A stretch of DNA of 8,822 nucleotides from an uncultured Thiotrichaceae bacterium (GTDB lineage Bacteria; Pseudomonadota; Gammaproteobacteria; Thiotrichales; Thiotrichaceae). This document shows positions 1 to 6,337 of the stretch, in pieces. The notes beneath the pieces were generated by a model. It searched no databases. It was given only the letters and a program-made list of their open reading frames with translations, and was not told the DNA's origin. The position numbers were made by a program, and so were the translations under genes. Numbering within the stretch: the first letter of the stretch is position 1; each line of letters starts with the position of its first letter. The stretch lies in NCBI GenBank assembly GCA_937931765.1, contig CALHAO010000421.1, positions 1 to 8,822 on the forward strand, written 5' to 3'.

Positions 1-485
1 ATGCGCTTAGTCAGGTGAGCAATATCATTGTGAGCATAGCGCAGCAGTTTCGCATCCGATAAGCGTCCTGCATCTAACAAGGAAGCATGGTTCAATTTAT
101 CCTGATATATCGTATCGCCACGTTGCATGAGTGCACTGACCACACCCAGGTTCGCCATATAACCGGTGGAAAATAATAAAGCCCGGTCACGTCCGGTGAA
201 TGCTGCCAGTGCTTCTTCTAATGCCTGATGTGGTTTGCTGTGACCATTAATGAGGTGAGCTGCACCACTACCGACGCCATATTCATTGGCTGCATCCTGG
301 AACGCTTTGATGATTTGTGGGTGGTTAGCGAGGCCGAGGTAGTCATTGCTGCAAAAGGCCAGCACGGGTTTGCCATCGATGTACATGTGCGGCTGTTGTG
401 CGCTGCCCGTGATACGGGGGCGGCGATATTGGTTGTTCTGCTTTCGCTCAGTGAGCGTGGTGCGGAGACGGGTGTATTTATTCAT
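1..485 (-). CDS. bioF: 8-amino-7-oxononanoate synthase, N-terminal part (cut by left edge)
   Basis: PLP-dependent alpha-oxoamine synthase; the family condenses pimeloyl-ACP (or pimeloyl-CoA) with L-alanine to give 8-amino-7-oxononanoate, the first step in building the biotin rings. About 161 complete codons are visible. Recognisable blocks are FCSNDYLGLANHP (residues 44-56), GVGSGAAHLINGHS (70-83), LLFSTGYMANLGV (103-115) and LNHASLLDAGRL (131-142). His133 aligns with the histidine that stacks on the PLP ring in E. coli BioF. The lysine that binds PLP lies beyond the window. The ATG at 485 is chosen because no other start lies between it and an in-frame upstream stop, and the protein length to His133 equals that of E. 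coli. The ribosome binding site is weak. A strong terminator ends only about 20 bases upstream. The related enzyme Kbl (2-amino-3-ketobutyrate ligase) is a less likely alternative. Confidence 0.9.
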   Translation of the reverse strand, partial: MNKYTRLRTTLTERKQNNQYRRPRITGSAQQPHMYIDGKPVLAFCSNDYLGLANHPQIIKAFQDAANEYGVGSGAAHLINGHSKPHQALEEALAAFTGRDRALLFSTGYMANLGVVSALMQRGDTIYQDKLNHASLLDAGRLSDAKLLRYAHNDIAHLTKR

Positions 486-506
486 AAGGTATTTAATATC
501 ACAAAC

Positions 507-532
507 AAAAAAGGCACCCGTAGGTGCCTTTT
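507..532 (-). terminator. Rho-independent terminator of the TusA-family gene
   Basis: Perfect 6-bp stem GGCACC/GGTGCC (513-518 with 523-528), flanked by A6 (507-512) and T4 (529-532). Read leftwards, the hairpin has a TACG loop closed by C-G, a UNCG-type stable tetraloop, followed by six T, which is textbook intrinsic-terminator form. It begins about 20 bases past the stop of the TusA-family gene. It could also act rightwards, with four T, but no rightward gene ends here. Confidence 0.9.
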
Positions 533-548
533 GCTATGCCGGGAGTTT

Positions 549-779
549 TTAGTTTTTCTTGATGAAAAACGTAAACTCACCTGTATCTTCAGCCGAACCG
601 ACAATTTCGTTGCCGGTTTGGCGTGCATAGGCTTCCATATCTTTAACTGAGCCTGGGTCAGTCGCTACCACTTTAAGCACTTCACCGGCAGCCATGCCGT
701 TCATTGACTTCTTAGTGCGTAAAATAGGTAGTGGGCAGTTTAAGCCACGTGCGTCCAGCTCAGTATTGAAATCAGTCAT
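549..779 (-). CDS. TusA-family sulfurtransferase (sulfur carrier)
   Basis: Small cytoplasmic protein of 76 residues, the usual TusA/YedF/SirA size (E. coli TusA has 81). The hallmark CPxP motif is present as CPLP at residues 15-18 within LDARGLNCPLPILRTKK; Cys15 would carry the persulfide. The later ATDPGSVKDM segment (about 40-49) is also typical of the fold. Members relay sulfur from cysteine desulfurase to tRNA thiolation, molybdenum cofactor synthesis or sulfur oxidation; the context here does not say which. The CPLP form and ARGLNCPLP sequence resemble the broad TusA-like/YedF group as much as true TusA, so no symbol is assigned. The ATG at 779 has a strong AGGAGAGG binding site just upstream. 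The gene has its own promoter and terminator, so it looks monocistronic. Confidence 0.93.
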   Translation of the reverse strand: MTDFNTELDARGLNCPLPILRTKKSMNGMAAGEVLKVVATDPGSVKDMEAYARQTGNEIVGSAEDTGEFTFFIKKN

Positions 780-800
780 TTTCCTCTCCTAATCTCGTTA

Positions 801-828
801 ATGATAAGTTGGCTTATAGTTTAATCAA
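801..828 (-). promoter_or_regulatory. Predicted sigma-70 promoter of the TusA-family gene
   Basis: On the minus strand: -35 TTGATT (823-828), a 16-base spacer and -10 TATCAT (801-806, one mismatch from consensus). Transcription would begin near 794, giving a leader of roughly 15 bases that contains AGGAGAGG. A short palindrome (ATAAG/CTTAT, 804-808 with 813-817) overlaps the -10 and spacer and could be an operator, though this is unproven. Confidence 0.55.
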
Positions 829-869
829 TATTAGCCAACGCTTAAGAACGGATAACCTTAGCATCAAAA

Positions 870-897
870 TTGCTGTCTCGCCATATATTTGTATACT
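870..897 (+). promoter_or_regulatory. Possible sigma-70 promoter for dapF–DUF484–xerC
   Basis: -10 TATACT (892-897, five of six consensus bases) preceded, after 16 bases, by a poor -35 TTGCTG (870-875). The placement fits, giving a leader of about 25 bases before the dapF start, and it is the best candidate in the 147-base gap between the divergent genes. The weak -35 makes it tentative. Confidence 0.4.
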
Positions 898-926
898 GTA
901 TCTTTTTGCGCTGAAAGGGGCTTGTT

Positions 927-1757
927 GTGCAGTTACCATTTACCAAGATGCATGGTTTAGGCAATGATTTTGTCATGTTGGACGGCGTTAACCAAGCCAT
1001 TGAATTGTCTACAGAGCAAGTGCGGTTTCTAGCTGATCGGCACTTTGGCATCGGTTGCGATCAGTTGTTATTGGTCGAAAAGTATGCGGGTGAGGAAGCT
1101 GACTTCCGTTACCGCATATTCAATGCTGACGGAGGAGAAGTTGAGCAATGTGGTAATGGTGCACGCTGTTTCGCTAATTTTGTCAGAGATCAAAAGTTGA
1201 CTGATAAGACCACTATTCCTGTGATGACGGCCGGTGGCCGGATTATTTTGAACATTGAAGCGGACAATCAGGTCAAAGTTGATATGGGTGTTCCCTGTTT
1301 TGAGCCGGAAGTGATTCCATTTATATCAGAACAGCGTCAAACCCTTTATACTGTTGAGGTCGGGCAACAAACTATCGAGCTGGCTGCAGTGTCAATGGGT
1401 AACCCACACGGTGTTATGACCGTGGAGAATGTTGATGATGCGCCAGTGGCGACACTTGGACCTATGCTGGAGTGGCACCCGGCGTTTCCGCAACGGGCTA
1501 ATATTGGTTTTATGCAGGTTGTTTCTCCCGAATATATTCGTCTGCGAGTTTTTGAGCGCGGTGGTGTGGAAACATTAGCTTGTGGTTCCGGTGCTTGCGC
1601 TGCAATGGTCGCTGGTCGGATACAAGGCATGTTGTCAGAGCAGGTTGAGATAGAGTTACCAGGAGGTAACTTACAGCTAGTTTGGCAAGGGGAGGGATAC
1701 CCGGTGTATATGACCGGCCCGGCGACGAAAGTCTTTTCAGGAACAATTGAATTATGA
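927..1757 (+). CDS. dapF: Diaminopimelate epimerase
   Basis: Converts LL- to meso-diaminopimelate, the precursor of lysine and the cross-linking residue of peptidoglycan. It is PLP-independent and uses two cysteines. The 276 residues match the family length (E. coli 274). Both catalytic cysteines are present: Cys75 in FNADGGEVEQCGNGARCF and Cys219 in ETLACGSGACAA. Other signatures are KMHGLGNDF at 7-15, VSMGNPH at 155-161 and ERANIGFMQVV-like QRANIGFMQVV at 189-199. The start is GTG at 927, giving MQLPFTKMHG, which aligns with the E. coli N-terminus; GAAAGGGG ends 6 bases upstream and no in-frame ATG fits better. It is the first gene of a tight trio and overlaps the DUF484 gene by 4 bases (ATGA). 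No lysA or lptM/yifL-like gene precedes it here, unlike in many relatives. Confidence 0.98.
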   Translation: MQLPFTKMHGLGNDFVMLDGVNQAIELSTEQVRFLADRHFGIGCDQLLLVEKYAGEEADFRYRIFNADGGEVEQCGNGARCFANFVRDQKLTDKTTIPVMTAGGRIILNIEADNQVKVDMGVPCFEPEVIPFISEQRQTLYTVEVGQQTIELAAVSMGNPHGVMTVENVDDAPVATLGPMLEWHPAFPQRANIGFMQVVSPEYIRLRVFERGGVETLACGSGACAAMVAGRIQGMLSEQVEIELPGGNLQLVWQGEGYPVYMTGPATKVFSGTIEL

Positions 1758-2470
1758 ATGCATCACAGGGCGATTTAATGACAGCAGAGCAGGTGGCAGC
1801 TTATTTGCGTCAACACACTGATTTTTTTGAGCATCATGAAGATTTACTGGATGAGCTATTCATCCCTCATCCTCACACCGGGGATGCGATTTCCTTATTG
1901 GAACGTTTGATCGCCCGCCAACGCACCAACCAAAGCCAGACCAGCCGCCAATTGGAAGTTTTACTGGGCGCAGCACGTGATAGTGAGCGTGTTGTGAGTA
2001 GTTTGCACCACCTTTCACTGGAGCTGATGGGGTGCGATAATCTGGATGATGTGGTTGCTACCAGTCGCGATATTATGTGTTCCGAATTTGATGCGGATAA
2101 TGTAGTGATGCGACTGATCGGCCAGGGACATTCCTGCGGTAATAGCCTGTATTTTATTGACCCTGATGATAATGCGTTGAAGATGATGTCAGGTTTATTC
2201 CAAAAGCGTCAGCCAGTCTGTGGTCGCTTGCGCCCCAAACAACAAGTTTTCTTATTTGGTGAGAGCAGTATAGAGATTAAGTCTGCTGTACTGATTCCAT
2301 TGTACGAAGCCAGAACCATTGGTGTTCTCGCGTTGGGCAGTCAACGTGAAGACCGTTTCCATCCGGGTATGGGCACACATTTCTTATCGCAGTTAGGCGA
2401 GCTGGTTTCCAGAGCATTATCCCTTCACCTTGAACAGAGTGTGATGCCTGTTAAATCCAGCGGTACCTGA
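1754..2470 (+). CDS. DUF484 family protein (YigA-like)
   Basis: Protein of 238 residues of the DUF484 family, which usually sits between dapF and xerC in gammaproteobacteria (YigA in E. coli). Visible parts are an N-terminal region with the family pattern AEQVAAYLRQHTDFFEHH then a PHPHTGDAISLLERLIARQR segment (about 10-58), a predicted helical stretch, and a GAF-like alpha/beta domain from about residue 90 to 230 ending in GTHFLSQLGELVSRAL. No catalytic residues are known and the function is unknown; a ligand-sensing role is only suggested by the GAF-like fold. The start at 1754 overlaps the dapF stop (ATGA), with AGGAA ten bases upstream. Met9 at 1778 is a possible alternative start. The stop shares one base with the xerC start, implying translational coupling along the operon. 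Confidence 0.92.
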   Translation: MNASQGDLMTAEQVAAYLRQHTDFFEHHEDLLDELFIPHPHTGDAISLLERLIARQRTNQSQTSRQLEVLLGAARDSERVVSSLHHLSLELMGCDNLDDVVATSRDIMCSEFDADNVVMRLIGQGHSCGNSLYFIDPDDNALKMMSGLFQKRQPVCGRLRPKQQVFLFGESSIEIKSAVLIPLYEARTIGVLALGSQREDRFHPGMGTHFLSQLGELVSRALSLHLEQSVMPVKSSGT

Positions 2471-3399
2471 TGCATCATCAGTCAGACCCGGATATTAATA
2501 AACTACTTGAAGCTTATCAGCAGCATCTGAGTGATGAAAAACACTATTCTCCCCTGACAGTCAGTGCTTATTTAAGCGATTTGCAGGCTTTTATTGATTG
2601 GCTGAGCGTATCTGATCATGACGTTCTGTTGTTACAGGTTAAAATCCATCATGTGCGTGGTTGGCTGAGTAAGTTGCATCATGGCGGGCTGGCTGTGAAA
2701 ACAATGCAGCGCAAATTGTCTTCTGTGCGGCGATTTTATCATTGGTTATTGCGCGAAAATTATGTCGAGGCTAATCCGGTGACGGGGTTGACGCCTTTAC
2801 CGCGACAACGACGTCTGCCTGAAACTTTAACGGCTGAACAGATAGATTACCTATTACTTCTCCAGCCAGAAAACCCGATTGAATTTCGTGATTGTGCCAT
2901 ATTGGAATTGTTCTATTCTTCAGGTGTGCGACTGTCTGAACTAGTCGGACTGGATTTGACTGATCTGGATTTACAGCAGGGTATGGTCAGAGTGCTGGGC
3001 AAAGGCAATAAACAACGTGATTTGCCGGTGGGCAGGCAGGCAATTAAGGCTTTAAATGCATGGTTAGCGGTACGGCCTGAATTGTGTGGTACTGAAGAGC
3101 CTGCATTATTTGTCAGTAAACAACGTAGGCGTATTTCTGCCCGCAGCGTACAGTTACGCTTGCAGCATTGGCAGCGTGAACGTGGCTTGGGGCAAAAACT
3201 CCATCCGCATAAACTAAGGCATTCCTTTGCCAGTCATATGCTTGAATCTTCCGGTGACTTACGTGCTGTACAAGAGTTACTGGGTCATGCTGACATCAGT
3301 ACTACTCAGATCTATACCCATCTGGATTTCCAGCATTTAGCCAATGTTTATGACCAGGCGCACCCCAGAGCACGCCGGAAAAAAGAAGATGATGAATAA
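2470..3399 (+). CDS. xerC: Tyrosine recombinase XerC
   Basis: Site-specific recombinase that, with XerD, resolves chromosome dimers at dif at the end of replication. It has 309 residues (E. coli 298), with an N-terminal SAM-like DNA-binding domain (about 8-100) and a C-terminal catalytic domain. All six expected active-site residues are visible: Arg154 in SGVRLSELVGLD, Lys178 in GKGNK, His247 and Arg250 in HPHKLRHSF, His273 in LLGHADISTTQ, and the nucleophile Tyr282 in IYTHLDFQHLA. The phrase HMLESSGDLRAVQELLGHA and the dapF–DUF484 context favour XerC over XerD or an integron/phage integrase. The start ATG shares its A with the preceding TGA stop; there is no strong binding site, so coupled translation is likely. 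The C-terminus is a charged tail (RRKKEDDE). I saw no dif site in the window, and none is required. Confidence 0.97.
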   Translation: MHHQSDPDINKLLEAYQQHLSDEKHYSPLTVSAYLSDLQAFIDWLSVSDHDVLLLQVKIHHVRGWLSKLHHGGLAVKTMQRKLSSVRRFYHWLLRENYVEANPVTGLTPLPRQRRLPETLTAEQIDYLLLLQPENPIEFRDCAILELFYSSGVRLSELVGLDLTDLDLQQGMVRVLGKGNKQRDLPVGRQAIKALNAWLAVRPELCGTEEPALFVSKQRRRISARSVQLRLQHWQRERGLGQKLHPHKLRHSFASHMLESSGDLRAVQELLGHADISTTQIYTHLDFQHLANVYDQAHPRARRKKEDDE

Positions 3400-3413
3400 A
3401 GTGATAAGTCAGC

Positions 3414-3758
3414 TTATTGTGGTGATTCGTAGAAAATGTACGAAGTCGAATAATCACTGAATTCAAAATAAACTTTCTTCTCGCCTTTGTCAGCGACACC
3501 ATTCAGGTTTAAGTCAATCACACCATTACCATAACGGTAAGGACGTGCTTGGTCTGAACCTGTGCCGTAAGCGGTACTCAGTTTGTCTATATTCATAAAG
3601 CGACGAACCAGTTTATCACCCGCATAAACTTCCAGTACGCCGTCCGTTCCTGTCCAGTTATTAATGGAACGACCGATTTGGTTTTGAGTTTCCTGAGTAC
3701 AGGCTGACAAAGTCAGACCAGCCAGGGCAACGGTTATCAGTGCTTTGTTCAAGCGCAT
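3414..3758 (-). CDS. Small conserved lipoprotein of unknown function
   Basis: The 114-residue protein begins with a lipoprotein signal peptide: MRLNK, a hydrophobic core, then lipobox LSAC with Cys20 as the lipidated residue; the mature part is about 95 residues. The ATG at 3758 is preferred over a longer in-frame ATG at 3821, because the longer form would put 21 residues before the signal peptide and because AGGA lies 8 bases upstream of 3758. The mature protein has a polar stretch, then GVLEVYAGDKLVRRFMNIDK and an aromatic-rich end, GEKKVYFEFSDYSTSYIFYE, suggesting a small beta-rich domain. The acidic DLNLNGVADKGE segment (about 86-97) could bind a metal, but this is speculation. I do not recognise a named family. 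It faces xerC tail to tail with a 14-base gap and lies 93 bases downstream of the ankyrin gene on the same strand. Confidence 0.85.
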   Translation of the reverse strand: MRLNKALITVALAGLTLSACTQETQNQIGRSINNWTGTDGVLEVYAGDKLVRRFMNIDKLSTAYGTGSDQARPYRYGNGVIDLNLNGVADKGEKKVYFEFSDYSTSYIFYESPQ

Positions 3759-3851
3759 GTTTTTAATCCTAACTGCTAAAAATGACATTAGTCTAACAGG
3801 GGCGTGCCATAAGCCCAACAATCCAATGATAATTTGCGCGGTTATGTGGAC

Positions 3852-4376
3852 TTACCAGCCCAAAATACGCGCCATTCTCAGGTCGCCTTTATCAAGTGCG
3901 ATGTCAATGGGTGTTTTACGGCCCGCATCGCGGGTGGTAAGACGTGGGTTTGCACCGGAACGTACCAGAAAATTGGCCACTGTTGCATGGCCAAAGCGGG
4001 CAGCATGATGCAGCGGTGTCCAGCCATTACTGGTCTGGGAGTGAATGCTGACACCACCTCTGCGCAACAGGAAACTAACCACTTGGATATGGCCACGGGC
4101 TGCTGCTGCATGTAAGGCTGTCTCGCCATGTGACGTAGCAATTCTCGGATTAGCGCCCAGACTAACCAATTGGGTTAATGCATTGACATTGCCGGTCAGG
4201 GCGTTTAACCACAACTGCTCATCAAGATCGCGTTGGGTTAGCTGAGGTACCGGACGTTCATCAACTGTTATGGTAGCAGCATCGCTGGGTGTGGTATCAG
4301 TGGCTGCCTGAGCTACTCCGAGACACAGAGTGGTGGCTAACACAGCAGTTGAGATGTTTCTGATAATTGGGGTCAT
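3852..4376 (-). CDS. Exported ankyrin-repeat protein
   Basis: Protein of 174 residues with an apparent Sec signal peptide (residues 1-24, cleavage after AQA), a Thr/Asp-rich linker, then ankyrin repeats. The repeats lie at about 51-82 (LWLNALTGNVNALTQLVSLGANPR), 83-116 (GETALHAAAARGHIQVVSFLL), 117-150 (GWTPLHHAARFGHATVANFLV) and a partial one at 151-174 (KTPIDIALDKGDLRMARIL). The TPLHHAA and TALHAAA cores are diagnostic. Ankyrin repeats bind other proteins; with the signal peptide, the likely site of action is the periplasm. The partner is unknown. The ATG at 4376 lies 10 bases after the stop of the DUF815 ATPase gene, so the two are probably co-transcribed and perhaps translationally coupled; its own binding site (GAAG) is weak. 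A cytoplasmic role cannot be excluded without testing export. Confidence 0.88.
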   Translation of the reverse strand: MTPIIRNISTAVLATTLCLGVAQAATDTTPSDAATITVDERPVPQLTQRDLDEQLWLNALTGNVNALTQLVSLGANPRIATSHGETALHAAAARGHIQVVSFLLRRGGVSIHSQTSNGWTPLHHAARFGHATVANFLVRSGANPRLTTRDAGRKTPIDIALDKGDLRMARILGW

Positions 4377-4386
4377 GGTATTTACT

Positions 4387-5169
4387 TCACAAATAAATAT
4401 GATAATGATTTAAAAAGTGGCGAGCGGTTCGACCGCTGTGGCCGCCACGTTGCATAGCAAACCGAACGGCTTCCTCATGCAATTGTTGTTTGTCGATTTT
4501 GATATTTTTAAACAGGTCATCGACAATAGCCAGGTAGGTTTCTTCTGCCATTGGGGGGAATGACAGGGATAAGCCAAAACGATCTGCCATTGACAGTCGT
4601 TCATCCAGCGCTTCAGCAGATTGGGTTTCACCATTAGTTTGGGAGTGAAGGTTATCCGCCATGTATTCAGGCATCAGGTGACGTCTGTTTGAGGTGACAT
4701 AGAGCAGCACATTGGCCGGAGGCTGTTCCAATGTGCCTTCCAGTGTGCTTTTCAGCATCCGGTATTCACCCTGTCCCTCATCAAACGATAAGTCATCACA
4801 GTAAATAATAAAGTGATGGTTGCGGTGATGCTCACGAATATCGTCCGTAATATCCGGCAGCAGGTGTAAATCATTTTTGGGGATCTGAATCAGGCGCAAA
4901 CCATTGCGATGATAACGGGTTAACAGGGTTTTAATCAGTGATGATTTGCCACTACCACGGGAACCCCACAATAAAGCATGGCAACAGGGTTGGTTGCGTA
5001 GGAAATTTTCGGTGTTTTTGTACAACAGTGACTTCTGGTCTTCTATACCTAACAGGCTATCGGGAGCCTGCACATCCAGTTGGCTGATTGGCTTCAGAAA
5101 ATGCCTGTTTGAGCGCCAGACTGCGGCTTTGGTTGATCGCCAATCAATCCCGGTCTTGCCGAATGCCAT
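4387..5169 (-). CDS. DUF815 family AAA+ ATP-binding protein
   Basis: Predicted cytoplasmic ATPase of 260 residues. Walker A is GSRGSGKS at 69-76, Walker B FIIYCDD at 120-126, and a sensor-1-like VLLYVTSNRRHLMPE follows in the second half, with DERLSMADRFGLSLSF further on carrying candidate arginine-finger residues. This arrangement, including TSNRRHL and the C-terminal lid, matches DUF815, a conserved AAA+ family distantly similar to DnaA/DnaC-type loaders. The biological role is not established. The ATG at 5169 has a strong AAGGAG eight bases upstream. It is the first gene of the leftward series and is followed after 10 bases by the exported ankyrin protein. No clear promoter is visible in the 292-base region in front of it. 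A nearby inverted repeat at 5216-5233 might be an operator. Confidence 0.9.
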   Translation of the reverse strand: MAFGKTGIDWRSTKAAVWRSNRHFLKPISQLDVQAPDSLLGIEDQKSLLYKNTENFLRNQPCCHALLWGSRGSGKSSLIKTLLTRYHRNGLRLIQIPKNDLHLLPDITDDIREHHRNHHFIIYCDDLSFDEGQGEYRMLKSTLEGTLEQPPANVLLYVTSNRRHLMPEYMADNLHSQTNGETQSAEALDERLSMADRFGLSLSFPPMAEETYLAIVDDLFKNIKIDKQQLHEEAVRFAMQRGGHSGRTARHFLNHYHIYL

Positions 5170-5461
5170 TAAAGTAACTCCTTTATAGTCTTTGCTGTTG
5201 TTTTTAAGTTTAGCTGCAAATATACAAATTTGCTGCGAGTAGCTGTGTTTTTCCGGCCAACTCTTGAAATAATGTAATCTTTATAAGAGACAACATTGTG
5301 CTTTTAAATTCAAAGACTTCCGGATAAACAGGCGGTTTTCGGTGAGTATTTGGTCTAAATAGTATGCGGTTGTCTATTCATCAAAATAAGCTTAATTTTA
5401 ACTGAACAAAGACAATCTATCCAGTGATGTGATTAGTTTTTTTACATCTATAGGTGCAAGG
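5170..5461. other. 292-base AT-rich intergenic region
   Basis: Lies downstream of the DUF218 gene and upstream of the DUF815 gene, both leftward. I see no convincing coding sequence, tRNA or strong terminator. It should hold the promoter of the DUF815–ankyrin genes, but no -35/-10 pair is better than marginal. The one clear structure is the inverted repeat at 5216-5233. Near the DUF218 stop, GATGT and ACATC (about 5434-5456) could pair around a T-rich loop, which is a poor terminator. The region is long compared with the other gaps in the window, so a leader RNA or small RNA is possible but unsupported. Confidence 0.6.
5216..5233. repeat. Inverted repeat upstream of the DUF815 gene, possible operator
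   Basis: Perfect 6-bp arms GCAAAT (5216-5221) and ATTTGC (5228-5233) around a 6-base AT-rich centre, so the arms repeat at a 12-base distance. The palindrome lies about 50-65 bases before the DUF815 start. On the minus strand it contains TATATT, a possible -10 without a matching -35. An operator role is inferred only from symmetry and position. Confidence 0.35.
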
Positions 5462-6262
5462 TTAATGAGGCTGCTGCTGGCGTAGTTTGTACCAAAGTAG
5501 TCCGACCCATTCGTGCAGGGCCACCATACTGCGGGTTAGCGCAGTCGGTTGCGGAACCCATTTCATGTATAAATCGCTCCAGGGAATGATGCTGCCGAAG
5601 GAAACGGAAGCAGCATGATAAGTGATGCCTTTATTTTCGTCAGAGTTTTGATTCTGGTTTTTAAATACCATCATGCTGCGGGGCATGTGCCAGGCCTGGG
5701 TGACCAGCCAGGCTGACTGAATGCCTTCTGCCGATAATATTTTGTTGCTTAATTCTGCATTTTGCCAAGTGGTGTGGCTGTCCTTCTCCAGCCAGCGTAC
5801 CGGTACTTTAAATTCATTGACTAAAACATCGCGCATTAATTCTGCTTCACTGCGTACATTGGGCAAGGGTTCTCCGCCGCTTAACAGGATGGGGAGTCCG
5901 GTTTTACGGTGCAATAGCGCTGCATAACGTAATCGTTCGATGCCCGTCAGGCTGGTACTTTCACCGCCATATTCCGGTGCGTTCCGGTTGCGACCAGCTC
6001 CCAGTACAACAATAGCTTCAGGTAATTCATCCTGTATCCAGATGTCTTTTTGCGGCGGATATTGTTGTTCCAGTCCCGCTATTAACCAGTTTGCAGTAGC
6101 AGGTAGGCTAAATATAATGACTTGCAGCAGTCCCATAGCCAGTAGTGTGCAAATCACCATTTTTTGCTTCTTCCATATAAAAATCAATAGCAGTAGTAAT
6201 AGCAGATTGCCGGGCGGTAGCAGCAAAAATTCAACAGTTCGGTTTAGTAGTGCATTATCCAT
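5462..6262 (-). CDS. DUF218 (YdcF/ElyC-like) envelope membrane protein
   Basis: Protein of 266 residues with two N-terminal membrane segments (about 12-30 and 36-57) followed by a DUF218 domain. Domain signatures are AIVVLGAGR (83-91), ILLSGGEP (125-132), SEAELM (138-143), DSHTTWQNA (161-169) and LVTQAWHMPRSM (186-197), with His192 and Arg195 in the conserved position. Size and layout match ElyC/YcbC of E. coli, a factor linked to peptidoglycan and envelope integrity, better than the shorter SanA or YdcF. The domain would face the periplasm. The biochemical activity of the family is not settled. The ATG at 6262 is the first plausible start, though no clear ribosome binding site precedes it. 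It is divergent from the flotillin gene and served by the promoter at 6309-6337. Confidence 0.87.
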   Translation of the reverse strand: MDNALLNRTVEFLLLPPGNLLLLLLLIFIWKKQKMVICTLLAMGLLQVIIFSLPATANWLIAGLEQQYPPQKDIWIQDELPEAIVVLGAGRNRNAPEYGGESTSLTGIERLRYAALLHRKTGLPILLSGGEPLPNVRSEAELMRDVLVNEFKVPVRWLEKDSHTTWQNAELSNKILSAEGIQSAWLVTQAWHMPRSMMVFKNQNQNSDENKGITYHAASVSFGSIIPWSDLYMKWVPQPTALTRSMVALHEWVGLLWYKLRQQQPH

Positions 6263-6308
6263 AGGCGTGTAGTGTATGGTACAAAATAGGTAGTTTCTAT
6301 GCTGTCGG

Positions 6309-6337
6309 TTTATACTTGTACTTATTCACCTCCTCAA
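6309..6337 (-). promoter_or_regulatory. Predicted sigma-70 promoter of the DUF218 gene
   Basis: On the minus strand: -35 TTGAGG (6332-6337), a spacer of exactly 17 bases and -10 TATAAA (6309-6314, five of six). Transcription would start near 6302, leaving a leader of about 40 bases. A rightward -10-like TATACT (6311-6316) overlaps it but lacks a recognisable -35, so the flotillin promoter in this 98-base divergent gap is unclear. Confidence 0.55.

Noticed and set aside
228..650. Plus-strand 140-residue open frame over bioF and the TusA-family gene
   Set aside because: It is antisense to two well-recognised genes and runs through the terminator hairpin; no family pattern is seen.
874..900. 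LexA-like box near CTGT motifs before dapF
   Set aside because: CTGT is present but no ACAG follows at the required spacing, so it does not form a LexA palindrome.
2470..3399. Tyrosine recombinase as a sign of a phage or integrative element
   Set aside because: Sequence and dapF–DUF484 context identify the housekeeping XerC; there are no att sites, tRNA or cargo genes.
3759..3821. N-terminal extension of the lipoprotein to an ATG at 3821
   Set aside because: It would place 21 residues before an otherwise perfect lipoprotein signal peptide; the ATG at 3758 has AGGA at the right distance.
5210..5296. 28-residue minus-strand open frame upstream of the DUF815 gene
   Set aside because: No ribosome binding site, no recognisable pattern, and the length is expected by chance in AT-rich DNA.
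6326..6334. Minus-strand AGGAGGTGA, a full Shine-Dalgarno sequence
   Set aside because: No start codon lies at a usable distance downstream on that strand, and the bases belong to the predicted -35 region of the DUF218 promoter.
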